The notes beneath the pieces are model-generated. The model was not told where the DNA came from. It was given only the letters and a program-made list of their open reading frames with translations, and searched no databases. Shown one piece after another: positions 1-12,950 of a stretch of 64,000 bases of DNA; position 1 is the first letter of the stretch, and the number at the start of each line of letters is the position of its first letter. This stretch comes from Taxillus chinensis (lineage: Eukaryota; Streptophyta; Magnoliopsida; Santalales; Loranthaceae): the NCBI GenBank assembly GCA_023512835.1, contig CM042086.1, positions 13,962,309 through 14,026,308 on the forward strand. The letters run 5' to 3'. The translations under genes and the position numbers were made by a program.

Positions 1-2235
1 GGCGCCATCCCCTTCGCCGTCAACAACCTCACCCGGCTCACGGGGCTGCTCCTCGAGAACAATGGCTTCTCCGGCTCCCTCCCCAGCATCAACATCACCA
101 GGCTGTTGGATTTCGACGTGTCCGACAACAAACTCAACGGATCCATCCCGGAGACCCTGAGGAAGTATCCCAGATCCTCTTTCCGCGGCAACATAGACCT
201 CTGCGGCAGCCCACTGACGAACCCCTGCAATCCTTTCTTCCCGCCGGGTCCGGCGCCGTCCTCCGGGGCGCTGGGGTTCCCGGGGAAGGGCGGGCTGTCG
301 ACGGGCGCCACGGTGGGCATCGCCGCCGGCGCCGGCGTGATTCTGCTCCTCCTGATCCTGGTCCTCATTCTCTGCCTGCTGCGGAGGAGACGGCGGCGTC
401 GGGGGAGGTCAGCGGCGAAGGCTTCCGGTGCGGTCGACACAGCTGCGGGATTGGGGGGTAGGGGCGGAGCGGGGGAGGCGGCGGGGGGAGGGACGTCCTC
501 GTCGAAGGACGACCTGACAGGGGCGTCGGCGGAGGCGGAGAGGAACAAGCTGGTGTTCTTTGAAGGCGGGGGGTACAGCTTCGATCTGGAGGACCTGCTG
601 CGGGCGTCGGCGGAGGTGCTGGGGAAGGGGAGCGTGGGGACGTCGTACAAGGCGGTGCTGGAGGAAGGCACGACGGTGGTGGTGAAGCGGCTCAAGGACG
701 TGACGGTGACCAAGAGGGAGTTCGAGTCGCAGTTGGAGGCGCTGGGGAAGGCGAAGCACGGGAATGTGGTTCCCCTCCGAGCCTTCTACTACTCCAAGGA
801 CGAGAAATTGCTCGTCTACGATTACATGCCCGCCGGCAGCCTCTCCGCCCTCCTTCACGGTTCGTTTCATTTTTTCACTCCTTTGCCTCCTCCTCCCCTA
901 CCCATTTTTCTTGACTTCTTCTCACCCTACCTAATTTTCTTTTTTAATAATTATTATTATTACTCACTCACACTACTTGTTTTATTTTTATTATTTTTTC
1001 ATTTCTACAAATCCATCTCCTTCAAAAGACCCGATTTGGTTTTTTTTTTTTTTTTTTCCTTTTCTGATTGATTGTTATTTTTGGTTCCAAACCGTTGCGC
1101 TTAATGCGCTAATATTCGGATGGATCGGTTTAATTTACAATCGAGAGTCGATATCGGCGGACATTCTTACGGTTACGGTGCAAAGGAGACACGTTGACCC
1201 AGTTACCCCTCGTGTCCTCTTGTGGTTTGGCCATTGTTCACGCGACCGACGTAGGACTGGATTAATTAACAATTTTAATAAATTTATATTATATTAATTA
1301 TAAATTAGGCTAAAAATTTATATTTTTTGTTATAATTTTTAAACTTCGAACACCGGTTAAATTCGATTAGAAAGTATGATAAAATTTTTAATTAAAATAT
1401 AAAATTTAAATATAATTTATAGCTAATTTTTAATTAATATGTGTACTAATATTTATGAGATTATGAATAAAAAATTTAATATTAATCCCGAACAATTAGC
1501 ATTACTCGATTTTTTAATATTGAAATTTAAGGTTTCCCGGGGACTGGTGTGGCAGGTAGCAGGGGATCAGGGCGGACGCCGCTGGATTGGGACAGCAGAA
1601 TGCGAATCGCGCTAGGCGCGGCGCGCGGGATGGCCTACCTCCACGTGTCGGCAAAGATAATCCACGGCAACATCAAGTCCTCCAACGTCCTCCTCCGCCC
1701 GGACAACGACGCGGCCCTGTCGGACTTCGGCTTGTGCCCGCTCTTCGGAGGGGCGGTCCCGACCAACCGCGTGGCGGGGTACCGCGCGCCGGAGGTGGTG
1801 GAGATGCGGAAGGCGACATTCAAGTCCGACGTGTACAGCCTCGGGGTCCTGATCCTGGAGCTGCTGACCGGGAAGTCGCCCAGCCAGTCGCTCGGCGGCG
1901 CCGGCGGAGGCGGCGGCGACGAAGGAATCGACCTGCCGCGGTGGGTGCAGTCGGTGGTGCGCGAGGAGTGGACGGCGGAGGTGTTCGACGTGGAGCTGAT
2001 GCGGTTCCACAACATCGAGGACGAGATGGTGCAGCTGCTGCAGATCGCAATGGCGTGCGTCGCCACGGTGCCGGACCAGCGGCCGTCGATGCCGGAGGTG
2101 GTGCGCATGATCGAGGACGTCACCCGCGGGGGCGGCGACACCACCGACGATGGTCTGAGGCAGTCGTCCGATGACCCGTCCAAGGGCTCGGAGGGTCACA
2201 CGCCGCCGAAAGCAGCCACATCTGTTACGCCGTAG
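1..2235 (+). CDS. LRR receptor-like kinase, At2g26730-like, probably catalytically atypical (5' partial)
   Basis: Exons are 1..859 and 1556..2235. The intron is GT-AG and splitting occurs in a Gly codon just after the 'LLH' of the kinase N-lobe. The visible 512 residues begin inside the leucine-rich repeats (about two repeats), then a Pro/Gly-rich juxtamembrane stretch, one membrane segment near residues 101-123 followed by a run of arginines as stop-transfer, then a protein-kinase domain. The glycine loop GKGSVG and the ATP lysine K229 (VVVKRLK) are present. The catalytic loop reads HGNIKSSN (H323-G324-N325), so the HRD aspartate is missing, while the DFG aspartate (D343) is kept. The tail ends with DDPSKGSEG and SVTP, features I recall for At2g26730, annotated as a probable inactive receptor kinase. 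It should sit at the plasma membrane and may signal through partners. The 5' end lies outside the window. Exons are very GC-rich against an AT-rich intron. Confidence 0.93.
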
Positions 2236-2903
2236 CACACACACACCTTCAACCGGGAAAAGTAAAAAGAAAAAAGAAAAAAAAGGCGCGACGTGCCTCC
2301 TCCCAAGCCGCGTACGATTGGGTCAAAAAGGTAAGCGCACGCGCTTATATGGGATCTGATTTCTAACCATATGTCCGGTTTTTTTTTTTTCATTATTTTG
2401 GTTTTTTTTTTTACGTGGTGGTGGGTTTGAAAAGTGGAATCGATAGAGGAGGGGGGATGGATTGGAATTGCCGAATTGGAGTGTTCCATGGGCTGTTTGG
2501 AATTCGCACCATGGTGAATAGGTTTTTTTAGGTTATTTTTCTTTTTGTTATTGGATTTTCTATTGCTTCTATCCATCCATTCATTTTCAAGAAAATTTGT
2601 TTCCATGCTTCATGTTTGCCCAAAGTAATGTTTGTGTTTTTTGTTTTTGGTGTCATTATGGGGGTGTTTGAGGAGTGTGTTGCAAGCTACTGTTAGTTTT
2701 TCTATTACCTATAATAAAATTAAAATTAAAATAAAAAAAAACAAACTTGTAAAAAAACCGCGCCGAAAGGGGGGGTAGGCAGCTAGCTAGCAGCAGCACT
2801 GTGTGAACAACACACTCAAAATGTTTAATGAGGCAGGCCATGAGGGGGTGGTGCGGTATGGTGGATGGATAGTTTTAGTTGAATTAAAAGGGGAGGGGGG
2901 TAA

Positions 2904-2905
<2 letters not shown>

Positions 2906-2988
<83 letters not shown>

Positions 2989-2990
2989 TA
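2906..2990. repeat. AAT trinucleotide microsatellite
   Basis: About 28 nearly perfect AAT units. Reading frames across it give poly-Asn or poly-Ile products, which are artefacts. Confidence 0.97.
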
Positions 2991-4618
2991 AAAAAGTGAT
3001 ATTAGGATTTGTCATGTTGTTGCTTTGGGCAATTTGGCAGTGGCGTGGTGGAGAACAGGCTGGTTTTGGGTGGCAGGGTAGTTGGTGGCGGTGTCCGCTG
3101 ACAACATGTGGGGGAATGGGAATTGGCTTTTGACTCTGATCATCACACCCGCCCCGCCCTTCAACCGTTGATTCCTTTGCCATGTGGATCCCACCCGTTT
3201 CCCAATTTCATTACCCTTCCTGCCGCGCTGGTCGCCCAAAAAATTTTTCAACAGCACCCCCCCTCCCCTCCCCAAAATGTGATTTAAAAAAAAAAAAAAT
3301 TGTTGTCGGTCCCAGGGGAGGCTAGGACAATGGTGAAATGGGCCCTACCAGCTTGCAAAAGATTTTGTAATACGGCAATTATATTAGATGGGACCGCACC
3401 CTTCATTAGTTCATTTTATCATTCATGAGGCTATTTGTTTGTCACTTTATGCAACATATTGTTGAGATATATGTCCAACCCAATATTGAGATATTTTGTT
3501 ACATAATATTCTTATTTTAGGGTTATTTTAAATTACAAGAAATATTTTATTATTTTTATTTTTTATTTAATAATAATTATTACTTTTTTAAAAACGAAAA
3601 AAAAAATTCAATTAAATAGAAACCCCCCTCATGTGAATTCTTGTTCCTGTATTTGCTCCCTTTCTATAATAGAATTGCTGTTCTATCTTTTTAGTTGGCA
3701 TAGAACAATGTATCAAACCGATTAAACCCACTCATTTTTGTTGGTGTTGGGTATTTGTTGTCTTTTTACGCTAATCGTTTTTTGTTTTATACGTATGTGC
3801 TATGTATTTTACCCTCCACTCCGATGTTAAAAGTGTGATACGTATTCTCAAATATTCTCTAATAATGAAATTTGTTGTTACTAAGGCTACTTTGAGCCGT
3901 CTTCTAAAATGCAATCTATATTTATCTATAAATAATAATTTTTTCCATAAACACTCCAGCAGCGTTATTTTACTGCCTACCATAAGTAAGTTTTTTATTT
4001 TACTATTATCTTCGCACACGGCCCCCTCGCTTTCCTCTATTTGCATTCTATCTGCGATTAACTCACATTTCACTCAAAAATCAAATCAAGGCTTCACCTT
4101 TTTTGTGTTGTTCGTTTGAATTATTATTTTTAATAAGTGTATAAATATAAAATTTTATTTTAATTCAATTCAGAATAACTTAATTACTATTAGAATTTAA
4201 ATAAAATTTATCTAAAGAAGTGATACGATATAACAAATAAATTATTGTTTATAATAATAATTTTAAAAATAAATGAATAAATATATCATTTTATTTTAAA
4301 TTGGACATAAATAATTTAATTATTTTTGAGTTTTATTTTAATTATTTTAAAATTAATATATTATTTTAAATAAATTTATAACAGTAATTTAAGTTGCATG
4401 TTATTTTAAGTAATTTAGACCAAAGTAATAATTAAATTATTACCATGCATATATTTATTCATAATAAAATTTTGAATTATTATTTGAATGATTAATAAGC
4501 TTTTCCTTCACGCTTGTATTTAAAATACGGCATTAATAATTGGAGAATGCGGCATGCGCGTAATTCATATGTGGCGACCAAACACTGAACAAATCATCAA
4601 CAAAGTCGAGGGCATGTT

Positions 4619-4966
4619 TAGAGCATCTCAAAGGAAAGCAAAAGTAATTTTTAACTAAAAAGTATCTCCAATGTATCAGTCAAACCATTAGCAAAAGTAA
4701 AAAAAAAATCAAATATATTTTTAGTTTTTGCTTTTGCTAAAGATGTCATATCAGCAAAATAAATAAATTTTGCTGCATGCTCATCGTCAATTACGGATTT
4801 GAAATTTGAGAAAGGTAATATAGGGGTAGGTTAGGAAAAATAAAATTTAAACAAAAAAATAGATAATACAACATTGGAGTGACATTAGTTAAAGTACTAC
4901 CGTAGCAAGTTAAATATGACTTTAACTAATTAATTTAGCTTGTCAAGATTGAAGATGCTATCAGTG
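4619..4966. mobile_element. Small MITE-like element with AGCATCT ends
   Basis: The left end reads AGAGCATCTCAAAG. The right end, reverse-complemented, reads TAGCATCTTCAATCTTG, giving an imperfect terminal inverted repeat built on AGCATCT-CAA. The interior is AT-rich and non-coding and has its own internal repeats of 'gctaaag/agcaaaag' type. This terminal motif is common among short non-autonomous DNA transposons in plants. I could not define a target-site duplication, so the superfamily is open and the ends are approximate. Confidence 0.4.
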
Positions 4967-5462
4967 AATTAGTATTAAAATATGGGTATGCTCTCAAAAA
5001 CAAAACGTGTATGTTTTTCCTTCATTATTTGAATTTGGTGTCATATTTTTGTTCTGTGTTTGGTCACCACATGAATTACCCGCATGCCGCATTCTCTTAC
5101 GTGACTGCAACTGTAACCAGGTGATTTAAAATTCGTAATCGTCACCTCCCGAAAAACAATATTGCTTTAATGTCGGTCAAAATACTAAATCTTAAAAACG
5201 ACGCCCCATGGGCTGGGAACTGTACAGTGGCCCTGGCCCTCCAAAGTTTTTGGCTATGGACCGACCGACCATTAGGGGCCATCCATTGGGTCTTGTCACA
5301 CCCATACACCATTTGTTTCGTGCATCCGAACCTCCCATTTACATGCCACCATTTCAAAATATGCATGTACAGGACGCTCGAAAATGGTTGAATGGTGCTC
5401 TGTCATAATCGCTATGAAAAGCACCTACTCGCACCCCTGTTTTGCGTAGCTTAGTCGACGTT

Positions 5463-5465
<3 letters not shown>

Positions 5466-5530
<65 letters not shown>
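5466..5530. repeat. CT dinucleotide microsatellite
   Basis: An uninterrupted run of CT units that ends in a short C run. No gene is adjacent. Confidence 0.97.
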
Positions 5531-5533
<3 letters not shown>

Positions 5534-7753
5534 CCCCATGCGAATGGTGCTCAACAATCCAAAATCACTGTAAAAGCATGCAAATGTTTTAGGAAAATTT
5601 TATTTGTATGTAAAGTTACATGGATTGGATCCCGAATTCACAACCATTCAGTTGCAGTGTACCTGACTCCAGTCTCTATTATGATCATTAATCGGTCGAA
5701 TAAAATCATGAGTGTTTGCTTCCTTGGTGTCATGCAAGGTGATGAAATAATTATTAACTTTCAGAGTACACAAGAGAACCAATATATCTTCCTTCCCTTT
5801 TAAGTCCAGACATTGATGGTAGTGCAAAGGGCTACCTACTTTCTAACAAAGGCCAAAACTCCAAACACATACCGACAAACATTCTTGCCTAATCTACAGA
5901 AAATAATATAAATTTTCAAACAAGAAGTCATGTCTCATGTCTGGCATCAGAAGCAGGATTGTATCCTCATCTACATCTAAACATCCGCACGTACCTAATT
6001 AAGTTGTAATTTTATTTTATTTTTAACATTCTTTTCTCCATATATCTAGTTGCTGCTACGTGTTTCTTCTATTTCCACATAAAAGTTTATGCATTACAAA
6101 CTGTAAAGCGTCACCTTGGCCTTAATTAATTAGCCTCATCGATTAATTAGGAAAAATGGCAAGATTAAATACCATTTTGTATTGTAAAAAAAACATATAA
6201 AGCTCTAACTTGTAACTTGATGGATGCTGCTAGCATTTTTAGTTATTAGACAGTTATAAATCTTTTTAATATGTTTAAATTTTAATAAAATTTATATTTA
6301 AAACGCAGTGTATATATAATTTCTAACTCATTTTATTCCATCTAAACAAATTTAACTAAAAGTTTAAAGATTCTAAACTAATGCTTTTACAAATTATAAA
6401 ACGTCACCTTGGCCTTAATTAATTTGGAAAAATGCAAGATAAAATACCATTTACTATTGTAAACAAAAAAGCATATAAAGTTCTAACTTGTTAGTTGTAA
6501 CTCGACGAATGCTTCTAGTTACTAAACGGCTATAAATATTTTTAAATGCATTCATCTGACTAAATATCACCCATTCATTTGAATTTATAATATTTTGTTT
6601 GTCATTTTTATTGAACAATTGTGAAAAACTAATTTCAATTATATTGTAATAAGACCGTGCACTAAGGCTCATGCACGTATTTGTATCACGTGTACATATT
6701 GTGTTAAACAAGATATTTTCTACTATGACTTTTCTTATATTTATTTTTATTTATCTATTAGAAGTCTTTTATTTTTATTATTTTTTATTATTTAATTCAT
6801 ATTAAGGTATTTTAATTTTTAATTTAGTTTTCTAATTGTATTAGATTTTTTATTTATAATTAATAACATTCTTATAAATAACTCTTATATTTAAACATAT
6901 TGAAATTATTGATTATTGTAATTATAAATTTTTATATTAGATGTTTATGTTTATTTTTTATTTTTCGGCTGTTTGGGTCAAAGTTTGGTATTTAGTTACC
7001 CTTCTCTCTAGATTTGTTGTGTTATTTTGAGTTCATATTTATTACAACAAAGAGAAAGGGTACGATAGATATTGGCTGTAAGAAGCGGGTGAAGACAAAA
7101 TAAACAAAAGATGACATCGTTTATTTTGATCACTTCCCTTCTCTCCCAACTAGCCACATTATTGGTCTAACTTGGCTAGTTTGCCATTATTCCAACAACA
7201 GGAATTTCTATTACGCTACTCATGTTGTTTCTATTGCTGTCAATACCTTCCATAACTCCATTGCTGAGCTTTGTGAGTGTTTTATTTGAATACTTTTAAA
7301 CTTGTATCGAATATTTTCTCTTAAATATCATGTTTCTTGTCAACTGTTTCCTTGTTCCATAAGGTGTGAATTTTTCTGTCCCAGGTAAGTAAAAAGGCTT
7401 TTGAATGAACTTATAATTTCATAGGGAAATACAACTTGCAGGTGAGAGTCTGTACTATTTTTCTTCGCCAAGGTTTTATCCTGTTAGATTCTCTTAGCAA
7501 GGTTTTTTTTGTACTTGATGAGAAGTTTTGAGAAGTTGACTTGTTGGCAGACGCTGGGATAAACTTACACACACCCCAATCCCATTTAATTATGCGTGAA
7601 AGATTAACATAACATCCCACCTCCATGAGCACCCAATGGTCACCGGGCTACCCAGGGTGGGTTACAGTATGAAATTTTGTATCCATAACATCAATATACT
7701 ACAAACCAAAGCGAACCGGATCCGCGAACGAAATATAGTAGTCCGTGAGCAAC

Positions 7754-9146
7754 TTAATGTTGTCTAGGCACAGGGGCTGCGGCAGGGGCACTAATGTTTA
7801 CTCGGCCGTGTGACATCTCAAGGTAGGCCTGGGCCATCATCTTCCCAAGCTCAACTTGGGCTCGAGCGCTCAGATGGAGCCCGTCTGGTCCCAGAGGCAA
7901 TCCTTTGGCATCCACGCATGTCACGTTCCTTATCTTTGTGCCCAACTGTGCTGCTCGCACAGTGTCTACGAAACGTCCAGTACCCGATGCTAGAGCCACC
8001 TGCCTCCCATCCCAAGTCCCAAGTCCCAACCAAAAAAAAACCAACAACAAATTATGAGTTCAGTTTCGAGATAGATTTGTGGTAGGAGCCGAGTTTCAAC
8101 TCAAAGAACATGTATAATTGTATTTGCATTCATCCGGGGATGAGCAGTGTGCTATATATGATGTGGGCGCATTAGCAGGCAGTACTGTGTACTTATACCA
8201 CAAATGTTACATTTGACTTGTTTGAGGATTTCAACCATTAGTAATGCTCAGTTCTATAAATAGAATAACATATATAATGATAACAATTTAGAATGTGTGT
8301 GCATTAACATTGTTAACACTGTATATTTGTAATTTATATTTATTTATTTTAAATCAATACTAACATATTTAATAATGTATGTAACTTGTGTTTTTATTAA
8401 TTATAAATTATTAAAATTAATTTCATTTAATTTGAGGATATTTATTTATACTCATATAAGACCAAAGCCACAAAATAAAAAATAAAAAAACTTTGTTATC
8501 CAAAAATAAAATAAAAAGTGACTGTTTTATTGTTATGCATGCAAGGGCGTACCTGGATTACGGGAAGCGTGCGAGACCCCAGATCGGCGCGCAAGTCCCC
8601 GACGAATTTCTCGAACTTCAACTTGTAAGAGTCCGCGTCCGTCTTATTGACCGTGTCGGCCTCTCCTTGGTACCAAAGAACCGCCCGGATCACTCCTCCA
8701 TCGCGCGCCGCCGCCGCCGACCGCCGTACCATGTAGTTGTAGATCTTCGTTCCTTTGGCCCACACATCGATCTTCGTACCTCCGAACGCACATGGCACGA
8801 GGCCCACCTCCTTGGCACCTCTCCCACTGGCCAGGACGGCCCCCGCGAACGGCGATCCCAGCCCGATGCCGGTTGCGAATGCGGCGTCGATGTCGGAGTG
8901 GAGGGGCTGGCGGGCTTCGACCCAGCTTAGGTTCGCGGTGAGGCGGAGGATGGAGGGGGAGGGTTTGCACTCGGGTGGAATGACGCCGTCCCAGGCGTGG
9001 TTCACGACGCCACCGAGCCCCACCATGTTGCTCTGCCCCGCCAGGATGAATATGTCTCGGGAAGGTGGAGCGGCAGCGGCTCCACCTCCGGCGAGGCAGC
9101 TACTAGCGACAAGCGCCAAACATAGGACTGAATGTTGAATCGTCAT
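7754..9146 (-). CDS. Secreted carbohydrate acetylesterase (CE6/SGNH type), tandem copy 1
   Basis: Exons are complement(8553..9146) and complement(7754..7999), giving 279 residues with a 553-base GT-AG intron after 'LPVIQ'. Residues 1-26 look like a signal peptide, a hydrophobic stretch ending in an Ala/Gly-rich cleavage region. The nucleophile motif GQSNM puts the serine at about S39. The C-terminal exon supplies the Asp/His pair in GPDGLHLS. GGTKI and LWYQGEAD, conserved in the family, are present. The closest family I recall is the plant 'probable carbohydrate esterase At4g34215', thought to remove acetyl groups from cell-wall or secreted glycans; the exact substrate is unknown. Start choice: the Met directly begins the signal peptide, with TATAAA 87 bases upstream. 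The exon is GC-rich. A second copy lies at 10384-12865 on the same strand. Confidence 0.9.
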
Positions 9147-9185
9147 GCTTTTCGTTGTTATATAAGTATTGTACGCTCGTCAAGG

Positions 9186-9238
9186 CATGCATGCACGTCT
9201 GATGTCTGTCCCCTCACTCCTTTCTTCCTCTCTTTATA
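9186..9238 (-). promoter_or_regulatory. TATA box and RY motif of esterase copy 1
   Basis: TATAAA lies on the minus strand at 9233-9238, 87 bases before the start codon. A CATGCATG palindrome (RY motif) lies at 9186-9193, probably within the leader. RY motifs are known sites for B3 factors of the ABI3/FUS3/LEC2 group in seed genes; that this one works so is inference. The same arrangement occurs before copy 2. Confidence 0.55.
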
Positions 9239-10383
9239 CCCTACTCCCCGTTGACCAGTGCATGCAGGCGTTGGGGGTCGGATTTGGTTGGATTATAGTA
9301 GCCTCAAAGAAAACAAAAAACTTCCATTTCTAGAACCTAATTAACATAATTAACAGTCATAGATGCCCTAAAAACACTCCCAAACGGGCAAGCAATTACT
9401 GTCCCATATATACATGCGCGTAACACAATACGAAAAATAGACTCCTAATTAGTATCCATACATGGGCATGGCCGCCTCGAAATTTCCAACTCGACTATTA
9501 AATTAGGAATCCTTCCATCAACGACCTTCCTCAAATAAATAAAAAAAACCTTCACCCAAAAAATCACACAGGAAAACATCCAAACACACACACACACACA
9601 CACACACAAGAAATTTCAGCCGTCGACCTTCTTCTTCCACACGCACCAATGCACCATCATCCTTCAATCCCTCAATCCTAAAACACTACACGAATCCCTA
9701 ACCACTGCTTTTCTTATTTTCAAAATTAATACGCCCACAATTCTAAGAACACAAATGTATAGATTTTAGAATTTACGGAATTTAAAATTAATTTATGTAT
9801 TGTATAAATTAAAGTGTAGAGTTTAAGAATTTAGGTTATGGTGAATAATGATGATTGACGCTGAGGAATCCTGAATCTCACTGTTGGACGGTTGGAGTTG
9901 CCGATTGCCATCGCTGGAACTGCGAAGCAAGCGGGCGGGAGGGATGGGTCGGAGGACAGCCAGGCAGAAGGGGGGAGAGATCGAAATGCGTTAGTGTTAG
10001 GGCCTGGAAAATCCTGTGATACGCTGGAGTGTGATGTGTTAGAGTGATGTTAGTCAAATTAATGAATGATATGAGACCCAAAAGTCCTAATTTTAATCAA
10101 ATTTTTCGTACTCAAAATTATTGTACTCGTTAGTGTTACAAGGAGTTTCGAGAAGTAGGCTTGTTGGCAAATTTACTTACACACACACACACCTCATTTG
10201 CTTCTGGGTGAAAGATTAACATAACATCCCACCTCCATGAGCTCCCATTGGTCACCGGGCTACCCAGGGCGGGTTACAGTGTGAAACTTCGTATACATAA
10301 ATATATATACTACAAACCAGAGCGACCCTGATCCGCGAACAAAATATACAAGTCCGTGGGCCAAGCAGAATGGATGAGCAAAC
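9239..10383. other. Spacer between esterase copies
   Basis: No gene is seen. It includes a CA microsatellite at about 9583-9609. From about 10140 on, it is a copy of the 3' flank of esterase copy 1 (compare 7510-7750), including the stretch reading 'ataacatcccacctccatga'. The small open frame near 9878-10081 shows nothing recognisable. Confidence 0.6.
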
Positions 10384-12865
10384 TTATTGTTGTCTTGGCA
10401 TTGGGGCTGTGGCGGGGGCATTATTGTTTATTATTTTCCCCACTCGGCCGGGTGACATCTCGAGGTACGCCTGGGCCATCATCTTCCCAAGCTGAACTTG
10501 GGCTGCAGCGCTCAGATGGAGCCCGTCTGGTCCCAGAGGCAGTCCTTTGGCATCCACGCATCTCACGTTCCTTATCTTAGTGCCCAACTGTGCTGCTCGC
10601 ACCGTCTCTATGAAATGTCCAGTACCCGATGCTAGAGCCACCTGCCTCCCATCGCAAGTCCCAACCCAACCCAAACAAAAAAAAAAAAAAAACTAACAAA
10701 TTATGAGTCTATATGATTATTAAGTTATATATATATAAAATCTCTTTCATGCTTTATATAAATTTCATTTTATTTCACATTAAATTATACAAAACTAAAT
10801 AATGTTTATTTCTACGTAGTTATATATACGAAAAATTATCTAAAAGTATTGTTTTTTTTTAATATTTGTTTAGATATATTCATATATGATATATATGAAT
10901 TAATATATAAATAAAAAATAGTATGTGATATTTATTATAATTTAAATTATTATACGATATTTATTTAAATTTAAAATGATAGTTATTTATAAATTGAAAT
11001 ATCTATTATATAATCTATTAGTTCAATGTAAAATTACGTAAACATATAAAATTTATGTTGGAATAAATTACCTTGTGAAGGTCTATACAAGAATACATTA
11101 AAATTAAAATTTTGAATAAAATTTTAAAATGACATAATTTTTATAAAAAAAATAATTACAGAGATTGTTATGATATTTTATTTTAGTTTTTAAAATATTC
11201 TACGGTGCTATTGAATCTAAAATCACGAAAGAGACCACTTGCATATTTTAAATATGTAAAGTCTCTGTCTCATTAGGATGATTGTACCAAACACCAGACA
11301 CTCAGAAAACCTATTGGCACAACAAGTTCTTTTTTCGTGTATATATATATATAAAGGAATGTACTGCTAATTAGTAGTATACCGCTAGCTTGATCACGTG
11401 TGCACATCATCAATACACGAATAAATAATACCTATGCACAATAATACCCAGGCAACATAACATGTGTGTGTCAGTCTACGTTTCATGATAACTTTTAATG
11501 ATGAAAAAAAGTTCCAATAAATTTGTCCGCCCACATGCTTTTTATATTCAGTGTTTGGCCGAAAAGCACATCGGCAACCACCAATACTCACGGCTGATAT
11601 CGTCCCGCTTCAAAATTTAGGTTAAAAGACAAAATATTAAACTCTCATTTTTTACAAGAAAAATTCTATTTTTATTTAAATTGTGTAGGAAATTTGTGAA
11701 GAAATAATTTCTTTTTCATTGGATTGACATGAATAATTTTTTTAAAATAATAATATGTAATAATATGAATTAACTGCATAATCTACCATGTTGTTATTTC
11801 TTTTATAATAGTATTCATATTGTGTGTTTCAAACCTTTAGATATAGAAATAAATTATGAAAAACGTGCTCATCTGGTATCCTAGAATATGGTTTGTAAAT
11901 AGAAAATAAATAGTATATAATTATACATATTTGGTCAGATTAATTTTTTATATTTTAAATATTTTATTTCACATGTGTATTTTTTTAATGGTTGTAATAA
12001 GTAAAATAGAAATAAAAATATTTATTTAAAAGAATAACAAATTTATAGGAAATGAGATATAAGAATTTTTTTGGAAATAAATATTTTTAAAAAGTATTAT
12101 TATTAGCTAAAATTTGAAAAAAAAAATAATTATTAGAGAACCTGTGAATGTTAAGATAGCCAAAATATTTAATAGAATTGCCTTTTTTTTTTTATCAAAA
12201 TTTGTGGTAACAACAACCTTAACCGACCATTTACTTGCCTATTTTGTTATTGTATGTTGCATGCAAGGTCGTACCTGGATTACGGGAAGCGAGAGAGACC
12301 GCAGATCGGCCCGCACGTCCCCGACGAATTTCTCAAACTTCCCCTTGTAAGAGTCCGCGTCCGTCTTATTGACCGTGTCGGCCTCCCCTTGGTACCAAAG
12401 AACCGCCCGGATCACTCCCCCATCGCGCGCCGCCGCCGCCGACCGCCGTATCATGTAGCCGTAGAACTTCGTCCCTTTGGCCCACTCATCGATCTTCGTA
12501 CCACCGAACGCGCATGGCACGAGGCCCACCTCCTTCACACCTCTCCCACTGGCCAGGACGGCGCCCGCGAACGGCGATCCCAGCCCGATGCCGCAGGGGA
12601 ATCCGGCGTCGATGTCGGCGTGTAAGGGCTGGAGGGCTTCCACCCAGGTTAGGTTCGCGTCGAGGCGGAGGATGGAGGGGGAGGGGCTGCACTCGGGTGG
12701 AATGACGCCATCCCAGGAGTGGTTCACGACGCCACCGAGCCCCACCATGTTGCTCTGCCCCGCCAGGATGAATATGTCTCGGGAAGATGGAGCGGCAGCT
12801 GTGCTTCCGGCGAGGCAGCTGCTAGCGACAAGCGCCACACATAGGACTGAATGTTGAATCGTCAT
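10384..12865 (-). CDS. Secreted carbohydrate acetylesterase (CE6/SGNH type), tandem copy 2
   Basis: Exons are complement(12275..12865) and complement(10384..10641), giving 282 residues. The intron sits at exactly the same codon as in copy 1 but is 1633 bases, three times longer, because of extra AT-rich sequence. The signal peptide, GQSNM (S38), GGTKI, LWYQGEAD and GPDGLHLS are all kept, so the enzyme looks intact. The two proteins differ at scattered positions and at the extreme C-terminus, where copy 2 has a few more residues. Both flanks (TATA region and 3' side) are also duplicated, so the whole gene was copied head-to-tail. It probably has the same extracellular deacetylase role as copy 1; expression may differ. 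Confidence 0.9.
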
Positions 12866-12904
12866 GCTTTCCGTTGTTATATATGTATTGTATGCTCGTC
12901 AAGG

Positions 12905-12950
12905 CATGCATGCATGTCTGTCCCCTCACTCCTTTCTTCCTCTCTTTATA
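12905..12950 (-). promoter_or_regulatory. TATA box and doubled RY motif of esterase copy 2
   Basis: TATAAA lies on the minus strand at 12945-12950. Two overlapping CATGCATG motifs lie at 12905-12916, where copy 1 has only one. The surrounding leader is otherwise nearly identical to that of copy 1. Confidence 0.55.

Larger units (their letters stand above)
2236..7753. other. Gene-free intergenic DNA
   Basis: AT-rich sequence between the convergent kinase gene and esterase copy 1. It contains an AAT microsatellite, a CT microsatellite and one small terminal-repeat element, listed separately. The frames of 60-136 codons here are low-complexity or lie over microsatellites, and none resembles a known protein. 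About 7500-7750 is the duplicated 3' flank of the esterase gene and recurs near 10140-10380. Confidence 0.7.

Noticed and set aside
1587..2244. Several long alternative frames over the kinase exon 2
   Set aside because: Shadow frames of a GC-rich exon; the true frame gives the kinase C-lobe.
2803..3183. Frames with poly-Asn or poly-Ile
   Set aside because: Products of the AAT microsatellite.
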